From: Bacteroidota bacterium
GTDB lineage: Bacteria > Bacteroidota > Bacteroidia > Bacteroidales > Prolixibacteraceae
Length of the DNA stretch: 6,238 bases
Direction: 5' to 3'
NCBI GenBank assembly: GCA_023488865.1
Contig: JAMDDG010000428.1
Location: forward strand, 1 to 6,238
Positions 1 to 5,780 of the stretch are shown piece after piece. Under the pieces are notes generated by a model that did no database searches, had not been told where the DNA came from, and worked only from the letters and a program-made list of their open reading frames with translations. A program made the translations under genes and the position numbers. Each line of letters begins with the position of its first letter. Position 1 is the stretch's first letter.

Positions 1-1667
1 GGGTTAAATACAGTTTGTTGTGTATTTTGCATGTTAATGCCAATGCTTGACCTGAAAGTGAAATCCTTCAGGAAATTGATATCCAGGTATGCATTTCCAA
101 CTGCCCCGACCGTATTGGTATTATTATTGGTATAATAGATTTTGGCAACAACATTCCCGTTTGACCCTACTTCAACATCATTAAAATTACCATTTTCGTC
201 ATAAACCGGAATTGTTGGTTTAACACGGTATAACCAGCCGAAAACATTGTCGTTATTTAAGTTCTCCTTACTGGATGAAATAAAGGAAATATTATGACCG
301 ACTTTAATCTTATCCGTAAGGTTATACTCATTGTTTAAGCGAATAGTGTACCTGTTATAGGCACTTTTATCAACAATACCCGGATTTCCATAATAACCAA
401 CACTTACGTAATAACGGGAATTCTTTGTTTTTTGATTAAACATAAGTTGATAATCCCGCATTGAACTTTGGTGGGTAACTTCTTTAAACCACTGGGTCCC
501 TTTTCCTAAAGCTTCAGGATTTGGATAAACAGGTGGTTTACCCTGTCCAATATTACCTTCATTAATAAGTTGTCCGTATTCTGCTGCTGTAACCAAATCA
601 AACGGCTGAGGGGACTGAATGCCTTCATAGAAATTTAGTTGGAATGTTGGTTTTCTACTGGAACCTTTTTTTGTTGAGATGAGAATAACCCCGTTTGCAC
701 CACGCGATCCATAAATTGCAGTTGCAGAAGCATCTTTTAAAACTTCAATGGATTCAATGTCATTATTATTTAAGAAATTGACATCGTCCAGCATCATACC
801 GTCAACTACATATAAAGGGTCACTGTTGCCGGTTGTCCCAACGCCCCTGATTTTCACTATCGGGGAAGTTCCCGGTTCTCCGGAAGATACTACACGTACC
901 CCGGAAGCTGATCCCTGGAGGGCCATCATTGGGTTTGCTGCCGACTGGACTGTGAGGGCATTGCCCTTAATGGATGCAACAGAGCCAGTCAAATCGGATT
1001 TCTTAACTGTTCCGTAACCAATTACAACAACGTCTTCAATGCCAACAGTTTCATCTTCAAGCTTAACATTAATAGTTGTTTTGCCTCCAACTTTTACTTC
1101 CTGACTTTTCATTCCTATAAAAGAAAACTGCAAAGAGGCATTTACCGGAATATTGGATAGTGAATAATTTCCATTGGCATCGGTGATCATTCCAATTGTG
1201 GTGCCTTTCACAACAACTGAAACTCCGGGTATGGAGCCTCCGGATGAGTCGGTCACTTTTCCTGTAATGGATTTTTTTTGAGGTTGTTGTTCTCCATTCT
1301 GATTGGTCGCTTCCTTTTCCTTTAGAATGATCTGCCTGTCACGTATCTCATAAGAGATGTTGGTTTGATCGCATAAGCTTTTTAAAACATCCTCGAATTT
1401 GGCATCAGTGAAATCAGCACTAACCTTTTGCGAGAAATCGAAGATCTGATCTTTATACAAGAAAATGTAATCGGTTTTTTCTTCAATGGTTTGCAATACC
1501 TCACGAATATTAGTATTGTCGAAACGGACCGTTAATCGGACCTGTGAGAAACTGTTGCCAAAAGTAACACAAACAATAAACAGAAGAATAGCAGTTAGTT
1601 TCATCTTTCTGAATTGTAATTTCATCTCATCCCCATAAGGGAACCAGACTTCTCGTTTTTTTTTCAT
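1..1667 (-). CDS. SusC/RagA-family TonB-dependent outer-membrane receptor with STN domain, N-terminal part
   Basis: This is the first 555 codons of an outer-membrane active transporter; the 3' end lies beyond base 1. Full SusC proteins are usually about 1000-1150 residues, so about half is present. Seen in order: a hydrophobic signal sequence (residues about 22-41, MKLTAILLFIVCVTFG), an STN (secretin/TonB N-terminal) domain (about 43-115), a CarboxypepD_reg-like domain (about 133-205, starting ITGKVTD), the segment DVVVIGYGT (212-220) typical of the approach to the plug, a plug domain (about 221-335, with LYVVDG and IESIEVLKDASATAIYGSRG), then the start of the beta-barrel. The STN domain marks a transducer that signals to FecR, encoded just upstream. 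I took the ATG at 1667; an ATG at 1604 (codon 22) directly precedes the signal sequence and is an alternative, although long basic N-terminal leaders are common in this subfamily. SusC normally pairs with a SusD lipoprotein encoded next, outside this window. The ligand (glycan, peptide or other) cannot be told from this part. Confidence 0.95.
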   Translation of the reverse strand, partial: MKKKREVWFPYGDEMKLQFRKMKLTAILLFIVCVTFGNSFSQVRLTVRFDNTNIREVLQTIEEKTDYIFLYKDQIFDFSQKVSADFTDAKFEDVLKSLCDQTNISYEIRDRQIILKEKEATNQNGEQQPQKKSITGKVTDSSGGSIPGVSVVVKGTTIGMITDANGNYSLSNIPVNASLQFSFIGMKSQEVKVGGKTTINVKLEDETVGIEDVVVIGYGTVKKSDLTGSVASIKGNALTVQSAANPMMALQGSASGVRVVSSGEPGTSPIVKIRGVGTTGNSDPLYVVDGMMLDDVNFLNNNDIESIEVLKDASATAIYGSRGANGVILISTKKGSSRKPTFQLNFYEGIQSPQPFDLVTAAEYGQLINEGNIGQGKPPVYPNPEALGKGTQWFKEVTHQSSMRDYQLMFNQKTKNSRYYVSVGYYGNPGIVDKSAYNRYTIRLNNEYNLTDKIKVGHNISFISSSKENLNNDNVFGWLYRVKPTIPVYDENGNFNDVEVGSNGNVVAKIYYTNNNTNTVGAVGNAYLDINFLKDFTFRSSIGINMQNTQQTVFN

Positions 1668-1673
1668 AAATTT

Positions 1674-1695
1674 GAATCGTTAAATGAACCGTTAA
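1674..1695 (-). repeat. Tandem 10-bp repeat upstream of susC
   Basis: Two copies of a 10-bp word lie between the hairpin and the susC start: GAATCGTTAA (1674-1683) and GAACCGTTAA (1686-1695) on the plus strand, differing at one base and repeating every 12 bp. On the coding strand they read TTAACGGTTC and TTAACGATTC, ending 7 bp before the susC ATG at 1667. A related word, GAACCGGTTA, occurs at 1714-1723 inside the hairpin. The position fits an operator or part of a promoter for susC, but that role is inferred; the repeat itself is plain in the sequence. Confidence 0.45.
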
Positions 1696-1712
1696 TAAAA
1701 AATTTAACACTT

Positions 1713-1746
1713 AGAACCGGTTAGTGCTGGAACACTTTCCGGTTCT
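1713..1746 (-). promoter_or_regulatory. Symmetric stem-loop between fecR and susC
   Basis: Two arms, AGAACCGG (1713-1720) and CCGGTTCT (1739-1746), pair perfectly. Inside them AGTG (1723-1726) pairs with CACT (1733-1736), separated from the outer arms by a symmetric TT/TT internal loop and closed by a 6-base loop. It starts one base after the fecR stop codon. On the coding (minus) strand the U-rich stretch follows only about 11 bases later (an AAATTTTTT tract near 1696-1704), so it is not a classic intrinsic terminator. It could be a weak terminator or attenuator that lowers read-through into susC, an mRNA 3'-end stabiliser, or a protein-binding palindrome. On the opposite strand it is directly followed by a T-rich stretch, but no gene ends there. 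Confidence 0.5.
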
Positions 1747-1747
1747 T

Positions 1748-2938
1748 TTATTTTAGTATTTCATACAAGTCATTCCCTTTATTAATAATATTTACCGAAG
1801 CCGTGTGGGCAATACGGTCAACAACTTCATTTTTATCTTCCTTTAATTCCAGTTTTCCTGAAATCTTTAATAATCCCAACAAGGGATCATTAAATTGAAA
1901 ATGTATATTGTAAAACCGTTCCATTTTTTTTAGAATCCTGCTCAGGTCAACGGATTCGAACTTCATTATTCCTTGTGTCCAAAGTGTATAATCATCAACA
2001 TCAACCGATTTAACCTTGATTTGACTGGTTTGCCTGTCGAATGAAGCCAGTTGCCCGGGGATGAGTTCGGTAGCCTGAGTGAAGAGTCCTGGGTTATTTT
2101 GACTGATACTAACCTTTCCTTCAGTCAGCACGGTTTCAATCCGGCTATCAGCAGGATAAGCCGAAACATTAAACCGGGTTCCCAAATCTTCAATTCGTAA
2201 ATCGTTTACCTGAACCACGAAGGGGTGTTTTGAATCGTGTTTTACTTCAAAGTAGGCTTCGCCCAATAATAGAACTTCGCGTGATCCACCTTTGAAATGG
2301 TCAGGATAAGCCAGGCGGCTTCCGGCATTAAGAACTACTTTAGTCCCATCCGGCAATAATATTTCTGAAGTTTTACCATAAGGAATAATCAGCTGATTAA
2401 GAGCTATCCCGGTTTTTGAATCTGATCCTGTTGGCTTTAAGGTATCTTTATTGATAACCAATTCCCCGTTTTTTTGGTATTTGATTATAGAACGCTTGTC
2501 GTCAAGAATAACATTTTCACCATTCGAACGAATCAATTGTGCCTGATTATCAGAAATCTGCTCCTCCAAATTAAATGCATAAAATGCCGGATTGATTGTC
2601 GATGGCCGGTAAAAAAGCAACGCACCGATAGAAAAGAAAATTAAAGCAACAGCTGCATACTTTAATAAACCGATAAAAATCCGGGTGGTTTTTTTTGATT
2701 TTTGCTTTTCCTCAATTTGTTTTAATACTCTTGAGAATAATAGAATCTTATCTTCTTCGGAAAGTGATTTGGCAACAGTTCGGAATTGCAGGATAATCTT
2801 CCTGGCCATCTGGATATTTTTTGCCTCTTCCGTATGTTCTGTATGAAATTGTTTCCAAAACAAATCAAGTTCAGTGGTAGGCTCAAAAACCCAGCTTATA
2901 AAAAAAATATCCTCAAGGTATTTTCTTAAGTTGTCCAT
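1748..2938 (-). CDS. FecR-family anti-sigma factor (transmembrane sensor)
   Basis: A 396-residue inner-membrane regulator that holds or modulates the ECF sigma factor in the cytoplasm and receives the signal from the TonB-dependent receptor in the periplasm. Seen: a cytoplasmic N-terminal region (about 1-87) with basic stretch KQKSKK, one membrane segment (about 88-109, around YAAVALIFFSIGALLFY), the FecR domain (about 185-280, with the typical run LPDGTKVVLNAGSRLAYP, then LLGEAYFEV and FNVSAYP), and a C-terminal domain of the DUF4974 type (about 325-396, including DLSRILKKMERFYNIHF) as is usual in Bacteroidota. The length is ordinary for the family (about 300-400). The ATG at 2938 gives a natural start. 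It lies 33 bp after the sigma-factor stop and 80 bp before susC, the standard order sigma - anti-sigma - receptor. Family assignment is firm; the ligand is unknown. Confidence 0.95.
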   Translation of the reverse strand: MDNLRKYLEDIFFISWVFEPTTELDLFWKQFHTEHTEEAKNIQMARKIILQFRTVAKSLSEEDKILLFSRVLKQIEEKQKSKKTTRIFIGLLKYAAVALIFFSIGALLFYRPSTINPAFYAFNLEEQISDNQAQLIRSNGENVILDDKRSIIKYQKNGELVINKDTLKPTGSDSKTGIALNQLIIPYGKTSEILLPDGTKVVLNAGSRLAYPDHFKGGSREVLLLGEAYFEVKHDSKHPFVVQVNDLRIEDLGTRFNVSAYPADSRIETVLTEGKVSISQNNPGLFTQATELIPGQLASFDRQTSQIKVKSVDVDDYTLWTQGIMKFESVDLSRILKKMERFYNIHFQFNDPLLGLLKISGKLELKEDKNEVVDRIAHTASVNIINKGNDLYEILK

Positions 2939-2971
2939 TCGTTTAGTTGGAATTATACCCTAAAAGGCAAC

Positions 2972-3574
2972 TCACTGCTTAAACGTGGACAGATTTTTTC
3001 GCTTTTTTTCAAAAAAACAAAATAAGATTGTAATCGACTTATTATCAAGCAATTTTCTTACAGTCTTTAACGCCCTGTATACCTGTTTTCGAACCGACTC
3101 AATGGTTATTCCAAGTATCATCGCAATCTCCGGATAATCCATGGCCTCATTGAACCGCAAATAAACAGCCTCTTTCTGTTTTTCAGGCAACTGGTTTAAA
3201 GCATCAACCACTTTTCTTCTGATTTCTTCATCCTGCTCCTTTTCGATCAACTGGTATTCGACACTAAATTCCAGGTCTGTCATTTTTCCCTCGGTCAGAT
3301 CACCACCTTCAAACCGTCTATTGGTTTTCAGTTTCTTAATCAGGTTCCGTTTTAAGGCCAGAAGCAAGTAATATTTCAGAATCTCAGGAGATGTATTGTT
3401 TTTCTCCCTTTTCAGGTAAAGATCGATAAAAACTTCCTGAATGGCATCTTTGATGGTATCTTCATCGTTGCAAAGTTTGAGGCCGAAATGAAAAAGCCGG
3501 TCGATGTGCAGGTTGTAAAAAATGGCAAAAGCTTCTTTGTCGCCATCCTTAAACCTCAACCAGACCAAGCGCAA
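2972..3574 (-). CDS. ECF-type RNA polymerase sigma factor (sigma-70 family), 5' end uncertain
   Basis: At least 200 residues with a sigma-70 region 2 (about 11-80; RFKDGDKEAFAIFY, then DAIQEVFIDLYL as the core-binding helix) and region 4 (about 118-175; LPEKQKEAVYLRF and a helix-turn-helix YPEIAMILGITIESVRKQV). It should direct RNA polymerase to the promoter of the adjacent susC locus and is expected to be controlled by the FecR protein encoded 33 bp downstream. The tail after residue 180 is hydrophobic then basic (ITILFCFFEKKRK). The start is a problem: the given start at 3574 is TTG, the first in-frame ATG is codon 98, and only four residues would precede the conserved W of the region-2 entry. 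The frame stays open upstream to a TGA at 3634-3632 but offers only CTG and other non-ATG codons. An ATG at 3635 lies in another frame, exactly one base out of register, with an A6 run (3619-3614) between. Either a non-ATG start, a frameshift or a base error is likely. Confidence 0.92.
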   Translation of the reverse strand: MRLVWLRFKDGDKEAFAIFYNLHIDRLFHFGLKLCNDEDTIKDAIQEVFIDLYLKREKNNTSPEILKYYLLLALKRNLIKKLKTNRRFEGGDLTEGKMTDLEFSVEYQLIEKEQDEEIRRKVVDALNQLPEKQKEAVYLRFNEAMDYPEIAMILGITIESVRKQVYRALKTVRKLLDNKSITILFCFFEKKRKNLSTFKQ

Positions 3575-3646
3575 AAATTCTTTATTTTCACAAACCTCTT
3601 TCAGTGTCGTATGTTTTTTGTAGATCAGTTTTCATCAAAATCAATG

Positions 3647-3677
3647 TGAAAATACGATAAAAATGATAGTTCCCAAA
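3647..3677 (-). promoter_or_regulatory. Weak candidate promoter for the sigma-factor operon
   Basis: Read on the minus strand, TTTG (3677-3674) is followed after 19 bases by TATTTTCA (3654-3647), a partial match to the Bacteroidota primary-sigma consensus TTTG - 19 to 21 bp - TAnnTTTG. The last two positions of the second box do not match. It lies just before the ATG at 3635, leaving a very short leader. Placement is reasonable, but in DNA this AT-rich such a match can occur by chance. Confidence 0.22.
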
Positions 3678-3696
3678 AAACTAGTGTTGTGTTAAT

Positions 3697-3966
3697 TTAA
3701 AATTTACGGATAAAGTCTTTTAAGTTTGATACGTGTCTTTGTTTCTTAGAAAAAGCATCTTGTGTTTTGAAATTATCCATGAACGCAGTATTGTCAACTA
3801 TAACAAAGACCGGCCTCCAGTCTAAACCAAGCGCAAGGGGCGCTTCATTAAAATGATCGTCGCCCGGTTTAAGAATTGACCTTATCTTTCTGCCAAGGTA
3901 GAAAACCAGTCTTTTAAAATGGTAAAACTTTTTATCTTTGCCCGACAGCAAATCGTACTTATGCAA
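3697..3966 (-). pseudogene. Start-less minus-strand ORF in the divergent gap, possible gene remnant
   Basis: An open frame of about 90 codons ends at a TAA (3699-3697), 61 bp upstream of the ATG at 3635. I do not recognise the product. The sequence looks protein-like: a basic, helical first part (FYHFKRLVFYLGRKIRSILK), a hydrophobic strand-like VFVIVDN, and a charged end SNLKDFIRKF. The G+C content of about 3780-3890 is higher than usual for an intergenic stretch in AT-rich Bacteroidota. Against it being an intact gene: the frame has no ATG before codon 62 (TTG at 3966 is the nominal start), its 5' part overlaps head-on with the start of the DUF4056 gene (ATG 3961), and that gene's likely promoter lies inside it. 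It could be the 3' end of a decayed gene or a chance frame. It occupies most of the 325-bp stretch between the two divergent blocks. Confidence 0.25.
3933..3940 (+). promoter_or_regulatory. Candidate Bacteroidota -7 box for DUF4056-maf
   Basis: TATCTTTG matches the Bacteroidota -7 consensus TAnnTTTG at every fixed position and sits 20 bp before the ATG at 3961, giving a short leader as often seen in this phylum. A good -33 TTTG is not present at the expected 19-21 bp; the closest is a TTTT run at 3912-3915 with a 17-bp spacer. If this box is used, the upstream ATG at 3919 would not be transcribed, which supports the start at 3961. Confidence 0.5.
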
Positions 3967-5010
3967 CGCTTCAGGATTTTTTTTCTTGTGTATTTGTGCT
4001 TTTCAAGCTACAAACTGCTTGCCAAAGCACCCGTGTTTACAGAGAAAGATTATTTAAACCACCCTCCCCGGATTATTCGGACTTGTTGCGCATTCGGCGC
4101 TAACCTAAAAGTCTCCATTATTCCGGTGTACAGGTACACCATGCTAACCAGCATTGAACTATTGGGGCCCCATAAGTACCTTGGGGGATATGGCGAAAAT
4201 AATGGAATTCTCTATACCAGAAGGGGCGGGTTCATTGACATCGGACATTTGCGCGACTTAATCGACTGGACTGCCTATCTGTACAATCTGGAAAAGAAAA
4301 GTCAGGAAAAAGGTGAAGTTTTCATCAACCTGGGATTTGAAGCCGGGGAAAAATCCCTTGATATTCGGATTCCCTCCTCAGAAAATGAGGAGAACCTGAT
4401 AACCCTTGCCGGAAGAATTGCCTACGATATTTCGATCTGGCATGAAATAACCTCCTGGTTCGGGGCCAGTGACGTACCACTCGTTTCAGAAAAATTCTCC
4501 AGTTTCTCCATTGAAGATGCTTATTCAAACCTGCTTGGGATAAACATAGCTACAGAAGCCATAAAAAGCGAACTTCCTTATGATCAGGCAGTAACTGAAG
4601 CCATCAAAAAGACGCTAATTGATTTGGAGGCTGTTTCCTCCAAAGAAGAGAGTTATCAGGCAATGGATGCCGTCAGGGAAATCTGGTGGACCCGTAAAAA
4701 ACATCTTCCCAACAACAAAGTAATGCTCCGGAGAGAGGTTGGCGCCTATTCTCCCCTAACACCCTGGCTCGTCCCCGGCTGGGAAAGTAAAAACAGCCTT
4801 CCTCTTAAACTTACTGTTCCGGAGACGACACCCGATGGCATTCCCCTGTCTGAATTCTACAGTTTTACAGTTCATTTGAGCCATAAGCTTCCTGTTAAGA
4901 AAATCTTTGCCGACAGTTCCAAACATTTGGTTACACAACTTGATTTTCAACATATTATTGCTTATATCGCATCCGGGATGCTCAAAAAAAACATACTCAT
5001 TAAAATGTAG
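3961..5010 (+). CDS. Exported DUF4056-family protein of unknown function
   Basis: A 349-residue protein from the ATG at 3961. The in-frame ATG at 3919 would add 14 residues ahead of what is clearly a signal sequence (residues 1-22, RFRIFFLVYLCFSS) and would lie upstream of the probable promoter, so 3961 is preferred. The signal sequence has no clear lipobox, so the protein is probably periplasmic or secreted. The body matches my knowledge of DUF4056: PPRIIRTCCAFG (35-46), LGPHKYLGG (68-76), NNGILYTRRGGFIDIGHLRD (80-99 or so), DWTAYL, IWHEITSWFG (159-168) and FSSFSIEDAYSNLLG (179-193). His96, Asp99, Asp102, His161 and Glu162 cluster in the most family-like motifs and could form a metal or catalytic site; this is inference. 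The family has no established function known to me. The stop codon is two bases before the maf start, so the two are expected to be co-transcribed and translationally coupled. Confidence 0.85.
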   Translation: MQRFRIFFLVYLCFSSYKLLAKAPVFTEKDYLNHPPRIIRTCCAFGANLKVSIIPVYRYTMLTSIELLGPHKYLGGYGENNGILYTRRGGFIDIGHLRDLIDWTAYLYNLEKKSQEKGEVFINLGFEAGEKSLDIRIPSSENEENLITLAGRIAYDISIWHEITSWFGASDVPLVSEKFSSFSIEDAYSNLLGINIATEAIKSELPYDQAVTEAIKKTLIDLEAVSSKEESYQAMDAVREIWWTRKKHLPNNKVMLRREVGAYSPLTPWLVPGWESKNSLPLKLTVPETTPDGIPLSEFYSFTVHLSHKLPVKKIFADSSKHLVTQLDFQHIIAYIASGMLKKNILIKM

Positions 5011-5012
5011 CG

Positions 5013-5648
5013 ATGTTTGAAAAAAGAACTAAGACAAACACCAATAATATTTCGCTGGGAAATAGCAAATTAGCAAATCATCTCTCCAAATATTCCATTA
5101 CCCTCGGATCCCAATCACCAAGAAGAAAAGAACTTTTTGCAGGATTGAACCTACCCTTTTCGGTTAAAGTATTAGAGATTGAAGAGGTTTATCCGGCCAA
5201 AATGAGCCCTTTAGCCATTCCGGAATATTTGGCGGCACTAAAAGCAATCCCTTTTAAAAATGATTTTCAATCAGACAGTTTACTTATTACCGCAGATACC
5301 ATCGTTTTAATTGAGAATGAAGTATTGGGAAAACCTTTAGATTACGAACATGCTTATAAGATGTTGAAACAGCTTTCCGGAAAAAAACATGTAGTTATTA
5401 CCGGGGTTTGTATCACTTCCAGCGATAAACAAATCACCTTTTCCGATCGTACGGATGTTTATTTCAAATCCTTATCGGATGATGAGATTGACTACTATCT
5501 GACACATTACCAACCTTACGACAAGGCTGGTTCTTATGGCGTGCAGGAATGGATCGGCTATGTGGCCATAGAGAAAATTGAAGGTTCCTATTTTAATGTG
5601 ATGGGACTTCCCATTCAAAGATTGTACGAAGAGTTGCTTAAATTCTAA
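5013..5648 (+). CDS. maf: Maf/YhdE-family nucleoside triphosphate pyrophosphatase
   Basis: A 211-residue cytoplasmic enzyme of the Maf family, which hydrolyses nucleoside triphosphates (dTTP, UTP and modified pyrimidine nucleotides in characterised members) to monophosphate and pyrophosphate, as a house-cleaning activity that keeps non-canonical nucleotides out of nucleic acids. Seen: the phosphate-binding signature LGSQSPRRKEL (31-41), ITADTIV (92-98) with the probable catalytic Asp95, LGKP (105-108), the conserved YDKAGSYGVQ (169-178) that points to the YhdE-like dTTP/UTP subgroup, and IEGSYFNVMGLP (189-200) near the C-terminus. The ATG at 5013 is the only ATG before codon 64. It yields about 26 residues ahead of the first core strand, roughly 15-18 more than is usual, so a non-ATG start further in is possible. 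It follows the DUF4056 stop by two bases, which suggests reinitiation or coupling. Confidence 0.95.
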   Translation: MFEKRTKTNTNNISLGNSKLANHLSKYSITLGSQSPRRKELFAGLNLPFSVKVLEIEEVYPAKMSPLAIPEYLAALKAIPFKNDFQSDSLLITADTIVLIENEVLGKPLDYEHAYKMLKQLSGKKHVVITGVCITSSDKQITFSDRTDVYFKSLSDDEIDYYLTHYQPYDKAGSYGVQEWIGYVAIEKIEGSYFNVMGLPIQRLYEELLKF

Positions 5649-5670
5649 AATAGCTGAAATGCCCCAATAA

Positions 5671-5703
5671 TTGAAAATGGACAATTGACAATTGATAATT
5701 TTG
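5671..5703 (+). promoter_or_regulatory. Candidate promoter for the S46 peptidase gene
   Basis: TAATTTTG (5696-5703) fits the Bacteroidota -7 consensus TAnnTTTG completely, with a TTG at 5671-5673 placed 22 bp upstream, slightly longer than the preferred 19-21 bp spacing. It would give a leader of about 70 bases before the ATG at 5781. The region is AT-rich and repetitive, so the match may be accidental. No GC-rich terminator follows maf in the 132-bp gap, so read-through from maf is an alternative. Confidence 0.3.
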
Positions 5704-5709
5704 AAAATT
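5681..5709. repeat. AT-rich repeat and palindrome cluster between maf and the peptidase gene
   Basis: Two back-to-back copies of the heptamer ACAATTG (5681-5687 and 5688-5694), each holding the palindrome CAATTG, are followed by a further palindrome with arms AATTTT and AAAATT around one G (5697-5709). Such words pack into short intergenic DNA in some Bacteroidota as I recall; whether this is a dispersed repeat in this genome cannot be seen from one copy. Confidence 0.4.
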
Positions 5710-5780
5710 TAGAAATCGCTGATTAAGAGAATTATCTATCACCAAAATACGACCTTGATTACGAATTATTTTAACTGAAA

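Noticed and set aside
748..1017. Plus-strand ORF of 89 codons
   Set aside because: It lies entirely antisense to the plug domain of the SusC-type receptor, whose minus-strand reading is unmistakable.
2939..2971. Small inverted repeat (AGTTG/CAACT) between the sigma and fecR genes
   Set aside because: Five base pairs around a long loop in AT-rich DNA is expected by chance.
3778..3855. Short plus-strand frame of about 25 codons starting ATGAACGCAG
   Set aside because: It is too short, has no recognisable content and overlaps the better minus-strand frame.
3919..3960. Upstream in-frame ATG adding 14 residues to the DUF4056 protein
   Set aside because: It places residues ahead of a natural signal sequence and lies upstream of the TATCTTTG promoter box.
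4325..4528. Minus-strand ORF of 67 codons
   Set aside because: It is antisense to the most conserved part of the DUF4056 gene and has a composition (Arg/His/Trp-rich) typical of a shadow frame.
4756..4953. Minus-strand ORF of 65 codons
   Set aside because: It is antisense to the 3' part of the DUF4056 gene and has no recognisable features.
5472..5684. Minus-strand ORF of 70 codons
   Set aside because: Most of it is antisense to the conserved C-terminal motifs of maf.
5685..5690. TTGACA as an E. coli-type -35 box
   Set aside because: No TATAAT-like box follows at about 17 bp, and the Bacteroidota primary sigma factor uses a different consensus.
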